Shown here in pieces: positions 52,346-61,098 of a stretch of 64,000 nt of DNA. The notes under the pieces were generated by a model. The model searched no databases and was not told the DNA's origin. It was given only the letters and a program-made list of their open reading frames with translations. The translations under genes were made by a program, and so were the position numbers. Origin of the DNA: Drouetiella hepatica Uher 2000/2452 (lineage in GTDB: Bacteria; Cyanobacteriota; Cyanobacteriia; Elainellales; Elainellaceae); contig JAHHHD010000009.1 of the NCBI GenBank assembly GCA_019359505.1, positions 1-64,000 on the forward strand. Reading direction: 5' to 3'. Position 1 is the stretch's first letter, and every line of letters starts with the position of its first letter.

Positions 52346-53767
52346 TCAACTTATCTCCAATAGTTCGCCCTCTTCTTGCGGGTTGTGATATTCAGCAGGA
52401 GCCGAATAAAAGGCGCTGCGGTACTTGGCTCGGAAATAAAGCAGGGGAATGAACCCGATGGCGATCGCCCCAACGGTCATCAGCGATACCTCTAAGCCCA
52501 ACTGCGGCAGCTGAAAAGCTCCGACCAGCAGCAGCAAAACGGCAGAAGTGACCGGCCAAATTCCCCGTAGCCAGAGAGACTTGCTGTCTTGGCGTAAGGT
52601 TTTACGGTAGTACCAAGCGCAAGCTAGACCCGTCATACCGTAGTAAAACGACACCATGACGCCGATCGAGCTAATCAAGCTTTGCATCACGGTACCAATG
52701 CTGGCGCTGGTGCTCGACAAAATCATCAGAAATAGCGCTAGCACTGTAATTACCAGACTAGCCAGCCAGGGAGTTTGAAAGTGAGGATGGATTTCTTCAA
52801 ACTTCTCGTGAATGACGCGATCGCGCCCCATGGAAAACAGCGTCCGGGCGCACTGGGTGAGCTGAGTTTCGATCGTGCCGATCGTGCTAACCAATACCGC
52901 CAAAATAGCAATACTGCCCCAAGGACGCGGAAAAATAGCGTTGCCTAGAGCGGGCAAGAGATCTGCGCTGTGCTGCTCTACCTGCTCGGCAGTTAGCCCC
53001 ATCTGAATAGCGACTTGCAGCAGCAAAAACAGCAGGAAAATCCCGACCATGCCCAAAACGCCGCTACTACCGGGAGCTGAATTAGAGTTTGAGGTTTCTT
53101 CGGCAACGTTAGAGGAGACATCCCAGCCGAAATAGTAGAACATCGCCACCAGCATTCCTGCCATGAAGGTTTGGAAATTGCCAAACGCCATAGGTGAAAA
53201 CCACGCCCAAGAAAAGGGATGAACCGGGGCGGCGGAAAACTTAATGAATGCGCCGATCGCCAGTAGCAGCAGAGCAATGACCTCGATCGCTGTCATCAGC
53301 CGCTGAAACTTTGCCGCCACATGTACGCCCAAGATAGTCAGCGTCGCTACGCCCACAAACCACAAGCCTCCTGCCAGAGTTGCCAGCAGCACATTCTCCT
53401 TATATTGAGGAGCGATCAAGTCCAGCGTTGTTACGCCTACAGGCAAAGCCGCTGCCACCATAAACGCCGTACTCAACACCAAAAATGTCCAGGCACAAAG
53501 AAACCCCAGCACTGGGCTGAGCGATCGTCCCACCCAGGCGTAAGCTGTGCCAGCATCAGCGCGCCATCTGTTCAGGTGCATGAACGCAAACGAGATGCCA
53601 AACATGGGAATCGCCGCATAGAGCAAGGCTCCTGGCGAAGCTAATCCCACTGCCGCTACTAGCGCTGCCGTGGTGGCGTTTAGTGAATAGGAGGGAGCTG
53701 TGCCTGCTACTGCAAGGGTGATGGTATCAACGATCGATAAAGCGTTCTCCTTCAAGCCTTTAGACAT
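52346..53767 (-). CDS. APC-family amino acid permease
   Basis: The 473-aa membrane protein has twelve predicted helices. The start MSKGLKENALSIVDTITLAV continues with AGTAPSYSLNATTAALVAAV (the unwound helix 1 of APC proteins), then FMHLNRWRADAGTAYAWVGR with the G-x-x-Y-A-W signature. DVSSNVAEETSNSNSAPGSS in helix 6 is typical of APA/cationic amino acid transporters. Substrate unknown. It ends 24 bases from the family A2 palindrome, which can act as its terminator. Single gene. Confidence 0.92.
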   Translation of the reverse strand: MSKGLKENALSIVDTITLAVAGTAPSYSLNATTAALVAAVGLASPGALLYAAIPMFGISFAFMHLNRWRADAGTAYAWVGRSLSPVLGFLCAWTFLVLSTAFMVAAALPVGVTTLDLIAPQYKENVLLATLAGGLWFVGVATLTILGVHVAAKFQRLMTAIEVIALLLLAIGAFIKFSAAPVHPFSWAWFSPMAFGNFQTFMAGMLVAMFYYFGWDVSSNVAEETSNSNSAPGSSGVLGMVGIFLLFLLLQVAIQMGLTAEQVEQHSADLLPALGNAIFPRPWGSIAILAVLVSTIGTIETQLTQCARTLFSMGRDRVIHEKFEEIHPHFQTPWLASLVITVLALFLMILSSTSASIGTVMQSLISSIGVMVSFYYGMTGLACAWYYRKTLRQDSKSLWLRGIWPVTSAVLLLLVGAFQLPQLGLEVSLMTVGAIAIGFIPLLYFRAKYRSAFYSAPAEYHNPQEEGELLEIS

Positions 53768-54105
53768 AGGTTTTTAGTGGATTTTTGCTGTGCAGGTTCT
53801 CAAAACAGTTGCACAAGCCCAAGCACTCGGTCGTATAGCGCATTACATAAGCCTGTATCCTGCCGATCGCTACAAAAAAGCCCCAGCCGCAGCCAGGGTT
53901 TGAGGAGCACGGAGTCCGTACTGCTGCTAAACTACCCACGATCGATGTCAGCCTCAGCTCAAAGCTGCCCATGAATTTGATCGGCACAGCGATCGCTCCC
54001 TCAGCTCCAGTAACTCGGCTGTTTAAACGGCGTTACTCTGCGTTCTAAGGGACAATTACACAATTGTCACAAGACCGTCATAAGCCTGTACTTTGAATGT
54101 CATGG

Positions 54106-54187
54106 GCGATCGATATCTTGAATGTAGTTTCAGTTACGCACTCCTCACACCAACTCAGTCTCCGGTCAATGCGATCGGAGATTTTCC
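54106..54187 (+). ncRNA. yfr1: Candidate small regulatory RNA Yfr1
   Basis: The motif ACTCCTCACACC (54140-54151) is the invariant core of cyanobacterial Yfr1, unpaired in that RNA. It is followed by TCTCCGGTC-AATGC-GATCGGAGA and TTTT (54159-54185), a strong intrinsic terminator, the standard 3' end. A TTGTCA/TGTACT -35/-10 pair at about 54065-54093 gives a start near 54105. A weak 5' stem (TGAA/TTCA) precedes the motif. Yfr1 represses translation of outer-membrane porin mRNAs in Prochlorococcus. It converges with the glucokinase gene. The 5' end is approximate. Confidence 0.82.
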
Positions 54188-54206
54188 ATTTTAGCTTTTC
54201 TCCCAA

Positions 54207-54911
54207 TCAGTCTTTCCAGAGTGCAATGCCGCCCAGCAGCCCCATAACGTTGGCAACCACTTTGACGTTCGTAGGCAGCACTAGCTCAATTTTCTTGGTG
54301 TTGCCGCCGCCAATGTAGAGCGTGTCGTAGTTGAAAAGATAGCTGAGGGTGGCGATCGCTTTCTCCAGACGCTCATTCCAGCGTTTTTTGCCGACTTCAT
54401 CTAGAGCGGCACGTCCAAGCTGCTGCTCATAGGTTTCGCCTTTGCGAAACGGGTGATGCCCCATCTCCAGGTTGGGAACGAGTTTGCCGTTGAGAAACAG
54501 CGCTGACCCAAAGCCTGTGCCCAGCGTAATCACCATCTCAACGCCATGTCCAGAGACTGCACCCAAACCCTGCATATCGGCATCGTTGACAACCCGCACA
54601 GGTTTACCTAGGTGGCGAGTGAGGGCACTCCCCAAATCAAAGCCGATCCATTCTGGGCTGACGTTTGCCGCAGTTTCGGTTATGCCCTGCCGCACCACGC
54701 CGGGATAGCCCACCGAAACGCGATCGAACTCTTTGTCTTTCGCCAATCCTACAACGGCTGAAAGCACCGCATTGGGAGTAGCGGGCTGCGGTGTGTCTAC
54801 GCGCTCACGATCGGTCAGCGGACTGCCCTGCTCGTCTAAAACCATTACCTTGATACCGCTACCGCCGATATCCACGGCGAGTGTCTGAAGCGGCTTGCTG
54901 TCTTCCGCCAT
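54207..54911 (-). CDS. ppgK: ROK-family polyphosphate glucokinase-like enzyme
   Basis: The 234-aa protein begins MAEDSKPLQTLAVDIGGSGI, where AVDIGGSGIKV is the first phosphate-binding ROK motif. Further motifs are VSVGYPGVV, VRVVNDADMQGLG (catalytic Asp in NDAD), ITLGTGFGSALFLNG, and LEMGHHPFRKGETYEQQLG. It resembles the polyphosphate/ATP glucokinase group. It phosphorylates glucose, feeding the pathway that starts with pgi. ROK proteins can also lack activity. It ends 20 bases from the Yfr1 terminator, convergent. Single gene. Confidence 0.9.
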   Translation of the reverse strand: MAEDSKPLQTLAVDIGGSGIKVMVLDEQGSPLTDRERVDTPQPATPNAVLSAVVGLAKDKEFDRVSVGYPGVVRQGITETAANVSPEWIGFDLGSALTRHLGKPVRVVNDADMQGLGAVSGHGVEMVITLGTGFGSALFLNGKLVPNLEMGHHPFRKGETYEQQLGRAALDEVGKKRWNERLEKAIATLSYLFNYDTLYIGGGNTKKIELVLPTNVKVVANVMGLLGGIALWKD

Positions 54912-55088
54912 GGTGGGTATTTGTCCTCTTGAATCCTTGAATCTACGCGCATTCTACTGTATTAGATGTATTAGATTCCAGAACTCCGAATTTGTGAAGA
55001 ATCCTTTGATAGGCTGGTGTCTGATTCAGCATTTGCCCAAGCTGCAATAGGCTCTCAATTGCCTGGTTTCGTAAATGCAGTGATGTTG

Positions 55089-55240
55089 GAGACTCAGTCG
55101 ATCGCAAAGGTTACACTCGATCCCCCAGCTCCCTCAAAAAGGAGGCTTTAGAACTCAAGTTCCTCTTTTTGAGGGGAATTTTGGGGGATCAGACATGAGT
55201 GTTTCTAGCGTGAGCATTGGTTTGCGATCGACTGAGACTC
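55089..55240. mobile_element. MITE-like element, 20-base terminal inverted repeats
   Basis: A 152-base segment begins GAGACTCAGTCGATCGCAAA (55089-55108) and ends TTTGCGATCGACTGAGACTC (55221-55240), with one mismatch. Within is a second inverted pair, GATCCCCC...GGGGGATC (55119-55190). It has no coding capacity. No clear target-site duplication. It lies in the 412-base gap between ppgK and the next minus-strand gene, where nothing else is seen. Confidence 0.7.
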
Positions 55241-55323
55241 TATAAAAGTGCGGCGCTGCATCAGGTCGCGATCGCCTACGAGATCGGGTTTGAGCCACCG
55301 ATCGCCTTTACCGAAAGCCGCAG

Positions 55324-55596
55324 TTAATCAAGCTCTGGGCAAGTCGGGCGGAGAATATTGTGAAAGTCGCTGTAGTTGAGATCGGCGATCGGCTTGTAGA
55401 TTTTGTACTGCTGCGGTGGACGAGTCATGACCGCAATCACCGTTTTGATCGGCGGATATCCTGGCTCTTTGCAAATCAGCTGGTTTACAGACACGGCAAT
55501 ATCAGGGCTAATGGGTAGGCGGTTGTAAACCCAATCCCTGACCTGAGCCACTTTGTTGGGATCAGTCTTAGACTTGCTGCGTGAGGGTAGATTCAT
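55324..55596 (-). CDS. Conserved small hypothetical protein (90 aa)
   Basis: The product MNLPSRSKSKTDPNKVAQVR continues DWVYNRLPISPDIAVSVNQL and has a mid part ICKEPGYPPIKTVIAVMTRP ending in SDFHNILRPTCPELD. It is soluble and contains two Cys. I do not recognise a family; similar proteins exist in cyanobacteria without assigned role. The gene is on the minus strand, divergent from modBC with a 163-base gap. An influence on molybdate or nitrate metabolism is only suggested by position. Confidence 0.65.
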   Translation of the reverse strand: MNLPSRSKSKTDPNKVAQVRDWVYNRLPISPDIAVSVNQLICKEPGYPPIKTVIAVMTRPPQQYKIYKPIADLNYSDFHNILRPTCPELD

Positions 55597-55759
55597 GGCT
55601 TAAGCAATGGTAAACTGCACTTTGCTTGGATATCAAGCTATCAAAAACAAGAATTATTCTCAGTATAATTAGCTGCCGATTATGAGCCTTTCGCTTTCTT
55701 GTCCTATGGCGTTTTATGGCGTTCTGATCGTTCAAAACCCTATCTAGTAGTCAGCAGCA

Positions 55760-57592
55760 ATGCCTTTTGATCTCTCTCCGCTGTGGATTTCTCTAAAAAC
55801 AGCCAGTCTTGCCACATTCATCACGTTCTTCTTGGGCATTGCGGCTGCCTACTGGATGCAGGGCTATCAGGGCAAATGGAAATCTCTGTTAGAGAGCATT
55901 TTAATTTCGCCCTTAATTTTGCCGCCAACGGTGGTGGGTTTTTTGCTGCTGCTGCTGTGTGGCAAAAATGGGTGGGTAGGGCAATTGCTCGCGCCATTTA
56001 ATGGAGCGATCGTCTTTACCTGGTATGCAGCCGTGATCAGCGGCACGGTGGTTGCTTTTCCGCTCATGTACAGAACCACGTTGGGAGCATTTGAACAAAT
56101 AGATGCCAATTTACAGCGCGCTGCCAGAACTCTTGGAGCCTCGGAAAGCAGAGTGTTTTGGCGCGTCACCTTTCCTCTCGCCCTTCCCGGTATTTTGGCA
56201 GGTACGACGCTATCCTTTGCGCGATCGCTAGGAGAATTTGGTGCGACTTTAATGGTGGCAGGTAATATTCCTGGACAAACTCAAACGGTGCCCATGGCCA
56301 TCTATTTTGCAGTAGAGAGCGGGTCATTTCAGGAAGCCTGGTTTTGGTCGCTGGTCATTCTCTCAATTTCTCTATTTAGCATCACTGCGGTGAATATAGG
56401 GCAGCAGCAGCAGAGTAAGGATGTGAGGAAGCTGAAGAGTAACAGCGCAAAAGACCAGAAGGTTTTTCCCTCTTCCCGATTTCCCGACTCCCCGACTTCC
56501 CCATTTCTCCAGGTCAATATCCAAAAGCATCTCCCCAACTTCTCCCTCCAAGTATCCTTCACGGCAGATCGACAAACCCTAGGGCTACTGGGCGCTTCGG
56601 GCGCAGGAAAAAGCATGATTTTACGGTGCATTGCCGGAATTGAAACTCCTAGCGCCGGACAAATTATTTTGAACGGGCGAGTGCTGTATGATTCTCAAAA
56701 GGGAATTAATTTACCTAGCTGCGATCGCCATATTGGGTTTCTTTTCCAGAACTATGCCCTATTTCCTCACCTTACGGTTGCCCAAAATATCGCCTTTGGT
56801 CTGCCCCAAAGCACACCGAAATCTGCGGTTAAACAGCAGGTAGAAGCCCAGCTTGTATCTGTGCAGCTCCAGGAATGGGGCGATTGCTATCCTCGTCAGC
56901 TTTCTGGGGGACAACAGCAGCGGGTTGCCCTAGCAAGAGCCTTGATTAACCGTCCCCAGGCGCTGCTGTTAGATGAACCTTTTTCGGCGTTGGATACTCA
57001 CCTGCGGAGCCAAATGGAGCAGATCACGATCGCCACTCTAGAGCAGTACGCGGGTGTGAGTCTATTTGTAACGCATAACTTGGAGGAAGCATACCGAGTC
57101 TGCCAAAATTTGCTGGTGCTGGAGCGAGGTGAGGCGATCGCGGCTGATTCTAAACACCATATCTTCGAGCAGCCCCAGACCGTTAGCGTTGCTCAACTCA
57201 CAGGCTGCAAAAACTTCTCTCGCGCTGTGCCTATTCAAGTGGATCGAAATGGCGTAAACCAGGTACAAGCGATCGACTGGAACTGTATCCTTACCTGTAC
57301 TCATTTAATTCCACCACAGCTCGTTCAGGTTGGGATTCGCGCTCACCAAATTGTGTTTTTATCAGAATTGGATGAGCCTATTCCAGACAATGCTTTCTCC
57401 TGCTGGCTGGCTGCAACGAGTGAAACACCCCATCGCATAACACTATTTCTGAAGCTGCACTGTCCGCCCACAAGCCCCAACGACTATCATCTTCAGGCGG
57501 AAGTCTTCAAAGAAAAATGGCAAGTTCTCAAAAATCAGCCGTTCCCCTGGAATATTCGTCTCGATCCACAACGGCTTATCTTATTGGAGTGA
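55760..57592 (+). CDS. modBC: Molybdate ABC transporter, permease and ATPase fused (ModB-ModC)
   Basis: A 610-aa fusion: residues 1-210 are a ModB permease with five to six helices and the EAA-like [20 protein letters not shown] segment; residues 255-610 are ModC with Walker A GASGAGKS (278-285), Q-loop, [15 protein letters not shown] (381-395), Walker B LLLDEP and a C-terminal MOP-like regulatory domain (about 470-600). The fusion is known in some cyanobacteria. The linker ([12 protein letters not shown]) is low in complexity. No modA periplasmic binding protein is nearby. Imports molybdate or tungstate for nitrate reductase cofactor. Confidence 0.92.
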   Translation: MPFDLSPLWISLKTASLATFITFFLGIAAAYWMQGYQGKWKSLLESILISPLILPPTVVGFLLLLLCGKNGWVGQLLAPFNGAIVFTWYAAVISGTVVAFPLMYRTTLGAFEQIDANLQRAARTLGASESRVFWRVTFPLALPGILAGTTLSFARSLGEFGATLMVAGNIPGQTQTVPMAIYFAVESGSFQEAWFWSLVILSISLFSITAVNIGQQQQSKDVRKLKSNSAKDQKVFPSSRFPDSPTSPFLQVNIQKHLPNFSLQVSFTADRQTLGLLGASGAGKSMILRCIAGIETPSAGQIILNGRVLYDSQKGINLPSCDRHIGFLFQNYALFPHLTVAQNIAFGLPQSTPKSAVKQQVEAQLVSVQLQEWGDCYPRQLSGGQQQRVALARALINRPQALLLDEPFSALDTHLRSQMEQITIATLEQYAGVSLFVTHNLEEAYRVCQNLLVLERGEAIAADSKHHIFEQPQTVSVAQLTGCKNFSRAVPIQVDRNGVNQVQAIDWNCILTCTHLIPPQLVQVGIRAHQIVFLSELDEPIPDNAFSCWLAATSETPHRITLFLKLHCPPTSPNDYHLQAEVFKEKWQVLKNQPFPWNIRLDPQRLILLE

Positions 57593-57615
57593 CTTATTTT
57601 ATAGGTGCAGATTTT

Positions 57616-58860
57616 ATGAGTGCAGATTCCGTGACGCAGAATTTCACAGCCTTAGCTGAACTTTATAGAGGGGCGCTGCTCAATGATGTCCTGCCTTTTT
57701 GGATGCAGCACTCGATCGACTGGCAGCAGGGCGGCTATTTCACCTGTCTCGATCGCACAGGTAAAGTCTACGACACCGACAAGTTTATCTGGCTGCAAAA
57801 TCGCCAAGTGTGGACGTTCTCAATGCTATACAGTCAGTTAGAGCGGGCTGACCAGTTAGAACAGGCTGCTCAGTTAGAACAGAGACAAGACTGGCTCAAG
57901 GCTGCCACCCATGGCGCTAACTTCCTGGCAAATCATGGAAGAGATGCAGAAGGCAACTGGTACTTTGCCATCGATCGCGGAGGCAATCCGCTGGTACAGC
58001 CCTACAATATTTTCTCCGACTGCTTTGCAGCAATGGCGTTTAGTAAATATGCGCTGGCGGCAGATGCAGAGTGGGCAAAAGACGTGGCGTTACAGGCCTA
58101 TGGCAATGTGCTGCGCCGCAAGGATAATCCTAAAGGCACCTACACTAAAGCTTATCCTGGCACACGTCCCATGAAATTTCTAGCGGTGCCGATGATTTTA
58201 GCGAATCTCTCGCTAGAGATGGATTGGTTGCTGCCCAGCGAACAGCTTGAGCAAATTCTGGCTGACACCGTTAAAGAGGTGATGACCGATTTTTGGGATG
58301 ATGGCTTAATGTATGAAAACGTTTCCCCGGACGGTTCACACCTCGATTGCTTTGAAGGACGGCTGATTAATCCCGGTCACGGTATCGAAGCAATGTGGTT
58401 CATTATGGATATTGCTAATCGCCGCAACGATACTCAAATGATTCATAAAGCTGTAGATATCGTGCTGAGCATTCTGAACTTTTCCTGGGATTCTGAGTAT
58501 GGCGGTCTGTACTATTTCATGGATGCAAAAGGGTATCCACCACAGCAATTAGAATGGGATCAAAAGCTGTGGTGGGTGCATCTGGAATCATTGGTAGCAC
58601 TATCAATGGGCTATCGCCTCACCGGACGAGAGGAGTGTTGGAACTGGTATCAAAAGCTGCATGATTACACCTGGTCACACTTTGCCGACCCAGAATATGG
58701 CGAGTGGTTTGGCTATCTCGATCGCCGAGGTCAAGTATTGCTTAATCTCAAGGGTGGTAAATGGAAAGGCTGTTTTCATGTGCCGCGATCGCTGTATCTC
58801 TGCTGGCAGCAGTTTGCGGCATTGAGTGAGAAGGCAAACCTCGACGAACGTACAAGTTAG
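57616..58860 (+). CDS. N-acylglucosamine 2-epimerase-family protein
   Basis: The 414-aa protein begins [20 protein letters not shown] (57616); a start at 57517 would overlap modBC by 76 bases. Alpha/alpha-barrel motifs of the AGE family are present: [39 protein letters not shown]-like repeats, and [20 protein letters not shown] with the HGIE His, plus [17 protein letters not shown]. Members epimerise N-acyl-glucosamine, cellobiose or mannose. A short internal repeat [12 protein letters not shown] lies near residue 80. It follows modBC by 23 bases but function gives no obvious link. Confidence 0.85.
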   Translation: MSADSVTQNFTALAELYRGALLNDVLPFWMQHSIDWQQGGYFTCLDRTGKVYDTDKFIWLQNRQVWTFSMLYSQLERADQLEQAAQLEQRQDWLKAATHGANFLANHGRDAEGNWYFAIDRGGNPLVQPYNIFSDCFAAMAFSKYALAADAEWAKDVALQAYGNVLRRKDNPKGTYTKAYPGTRPMKFLAVPMILANLSLEMDWLLPSEQLEQILADTVKEVMTDFWDDGLMYENVSPDGSHLDCFEGRLINPGHGIEAMWFIMDIANRRNDTQMIHKAVDIVLSILNFSWDSEYGGLYYFMDAKGYPPQQLEWDQKLWWVHLESLVALSMGYRLTGREECWNWYQKLHDYTWSHFADPEYGEWFGYLDRRGQVLLNLKGGKWKGCFHVPRSLYLCWQQFAALSEKANLDERTS

Positions 58861-58947
58861 ATTGAAAAAACTTTGCTGAGCTTAAATCCAATTTTTTCAA
58901 AGGCTAATTTACCATAGTAAACTCATCTGAATTATGAGATGCTTTTA

Positions 58948-59889
58948 TTAGCTAATGACTAGATAAGGAGCTAGGAAGAAGGCATCTACCTGTTCTAGGC
59001 TTAACCTCAACTTACCATCGCTGTTATTTTTATCGACAGCGGCATTATTATAACCCCAAGGATTGACCAACTCGATACCCCAATCTCCAGCGGCTACAAC
59101 CTTATAAGCATGGTCATTAGATATAACTGACTGAGGCTGCTGTGCCCAGATGTTTGCCAGCAAAACAGATTTGCCTTCAGCTAAGGCTTGAGAAATACTT
59201 TTCTCATCAACTTTGAAAGAATAGTCAGGAGTAGATTGGTTGATAGTCACCTCCCGGCCTGTCATCGCCTTGAGTGGAATCTCCAAAGTGTTTCCAGTTG
59301 TGACGTCTTTCCAAGCAGTAATTAAGTCGCGGTTGCTAAAACCTGTCTTTATTTCATGAGTCCACACTGCAAAAGCTTTCTCTGCTAAACCTAAAATATC
59401 TCCAGAGGTTTCAAAAGGGTCAGCATCGGAGGTTATAGTCACATAATCAGGCTTCAGAGTCGAGTTATAAAATTTGAAAGTAAACGTACCATCGCCATTG
59501 TTTACATAGCGCAAGTTATCAATAGCGGCAGCAAGAATAGCGCAGGTACCTTGATTCTTTTGACCCTTACCGTAGCCAAAGTCTGAATTACTAATAGTTA
59601 TCGGTTGCCCAACAGGAACATCTTGAATGTCATAAACTTTAGTAGGAAAGCTAAAATAGCCAGAGCTATTTACACCTCTAAAATTAGAGTTTAGCTTAGC
59701 TTTTGCTTCACGACCTGCGGCAAGTACTTCGTTAGTAATTCCGCTAAGATATTCGAGGTTGTAGGTTCTGAGTAGGGCAGCAACCGTCTTTTTTTCTAAA
59801 CGTGTAATTTTATTGTCCTTAAGAGAGTGTCTTAGACCTCTATAAACATTTTTCTTTGCTTCTCTATAAAAGATCACATTAGTTTCCAC
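58948..59889 (-). CDS. Calpain-like (C2-family) cysteine protease
   Basis: The 313-aa protein has the complete calpain triad: KNQGTCAILAAAIDNLRYVN with Gln113 and Cys116, SNDHAYKVVAAGDWGIEL with His260, and LVNPWGYNN with Asn276. The N terminus (METNVIFYREAKKNVYRGLR) is helical and there is no signal peptide, so it is cytosolic or exported without one. Bacterial C2-like proteases are uncommon and their roles mostly unknown. No EF-hand or C2 calcium domain is visible, so calcium control is not implied. Single gene, between the epimerase and repeats. Confidence 0.85.
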   Translation of the reverse strand: METNVIFYREAKKNVYRGLRHSLKDNKITRLEKKTVAALLRTYNLEYLSGITNEVLAAGREAKAKLNSNFRGVNSSGYFSFPTKVYDIQDVPVGQPITISNSDFGYGKGQKNQGTCAILAAAIDNLRYVNNGDGTFTFKFYNSTLKPDYVTITSDADPFETSGDILGLAEKAFAVWTHEIKTGFSNRDLITAWKDVTTGNTLEIPLKAMTGREVTINQSTPDYSFKVDEKSISQALAEGKSVLLANIWAQQPQSVISNDHAYKVVAAGDWGIELVNPWGYNNAAVDKNNSDGKLRLSLEQVDAFFLAPYLVIS

Positions 59890-60141
59890 TCTAAAATTTC
59901 CCCGATTGGTACAGCTAAAGTGACCTATCGGGGCTTAGTATTTGGGTTAGGCAAACGGTATTGAGAGAAGGTTTAAATCTTCCCTAATAAGCTATTTACT
60001 TTTTGATCTACCAGGACTTGACAGCTAGAAAGCTTCGCTAAACTTTGGCTGTGGAATCTCCATTGTTAGCTTCACTAGGGCTAGTTGACTTCCGTGGTAA
60101 TACTAAATTTGAATGGATACAAACTGTTGGTAGTCCTTAAG

Positions 60142-60195
60142 AGGTAAGGATTTTTAGTGGCGTGGCTTTGCCCACGCCACTAAAAATCCTTACCT
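60142..60195. repeat. Long palindrome, 24-base perfect arms
   Basis: AGGTAAGGATTTTTAGTGGC and the rest of its left arm to 60165 pair perfectly with 60172-60195 around CTTTGC. It has the T-tract/GC-clamp design of the other intergenic hairpins and lies 35 bases past the stop of the membrane-protein gene (end 60230, minus strand). The rest of 59890-60229 shows nothing. Confidence 0.85.
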
Positions 60196-60229
60196 AAATA
60201 CCATTACAACTATTTACTAATTGAGGAGG

Positions 60230-60790
60230 TTAGAACAGTTTTTTTGAGGGAACAATATATTTAATAATTCCAAAAGCGATCGCCAAACCCAATATTCCCG
60301 CAGCCATCCAGAGCGGTGCAATTTTTGCCATCCATAAGCTGACTAGAATTAGTGCAGCACCGTCTGCGGCTAATACTAGAATACGCTGAGAAGTATCCCA
60401 AGGTTGAATCGGAGATACGCCTGAGGGATAGAGGCGGATATTAGAAAAGCAATTAAACCCAACCTGGCTCAGCAATACTATAACCGCACCCCACCCTAAC
60501 CAAATTGCAGCAGTATAGAAGCCTATGAGTTCTAAAACGATCGTACTAACCGTAATTCTGTAGAAATGATTCAGGCGATCGTCCTGGGCTTGTCTATCCT
60601 GAACCTGTTGCCGAACCGCCGCAATCTGTTCTAGGTCAACAATTGCCATCCGGGTTTGCTCGACGGAAAACAGCAGAAATGCGAGTGCCAGCAGTTGAAA
60701 AGCCAGTCCAGTGCCACCAATTATCTGTCTTCCTAAACCAAGGCTAGCGGGAAAGAAGAGCAAAACCATCAGCCAACCAATCGACGACAT
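60230..60790 (-). CDS. Four-helix membrane protein of unknown function
   Basis: The likely start MSSIGWLMVLLFFPASLGLG (60790) begins inside the first membrane helix; the longer frame (60823) adds 11 residues. About four helices are visible, with a soluble loop (EQIAAVRQQVQDRQAQDDRL) between the second and third and a last helix near IAPLWMAAGILGLAIAFGII. The C-terminal KKLF is basic. I recognise no family. It is monocistronic, with the long palindrome at its 3' end. Function unknown. Confidence 0.6.
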   Translation of the reverse strand: MSSIGWLMVLLFFPASLGLGRQIIGGTGLAFQLLALAFLLFSVEQTRMAIVDLEQIAAVRQQVQDRQAQDDRLNHFYRITVSTIVLELIGFYTAAIWLGWGAVIVLLSQVGFNCFSNIRLYPSGVSPIQPWDTSQRILVLAADGAALILVSLWMAKIAPLWMAAGILGLAIAFGIIKYIVPSKKLF

Positions 60791-60900
60791 AAGATAGGGC
60801 TTTAGAACATACGAGCACTTCAAAATCTTAAAGCATCTTAAGCCACAAAAATGATCAAGTAGTTTCAGGTTGATTTGAACAGCTCATGACCTACACAAGT

Positions 60901-60988
60901 GTTACGGCAACTGCCAAGGCGGTTAGGGCGGGGACATTTAGGGTGGGGCAGCACCCTAAATGTCCTAAGCAAACTGGCGACAGCTATT
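60901..60988. repeat. Family B dispersed repeat, copy 2
   Basis: Flanks CAACTGCCAAGGCGGTTAGG and CTAAGCAAACTGGCGACAGC match copy 1 at 21196-21286, while the inner hairpin (GGGACATTTAGGGTG / CACCCTAAATGTCC) differs. It lies directly before a family A2 repeat. Confidence 0.8.
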
Positions 60989-61001
60989 ATCTACAACTGC
61001 A

Positions 61002-61094
61002 CTACCGATTTAAACTGGCTATGAGGCAGATATTTTTTGAGAGATGCACGAAACGCGGCTCTCAAAAATATCTGCCTTGTTTAGACTTTAAAGC
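61002..61094. repeat. Family A2 repeat, degenerate copy
   Basis: TACCGATTTAAACTGG...GGCAGATATTTTTTGAGAGA is followed by CGCGGCTCTCAAAAATATCT and TTTAGACTTTAAAGCG. Outer and inner arms match 52224-52322 with several changes. It ends five bases from the convergent gene at 61099. Confidence 0.75.
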
Positions 61095-61098
61095 GACG

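Noticed and set aside
53880-53960. tRNA-like stretch on the minus strand (GTAGTTTAGCAGCAG...)
   Set aside because: No TTCGA-type T-loop and no acceptor stem could be found; the GC-rich palindrome before TTTTTT is at most a weak terminator.
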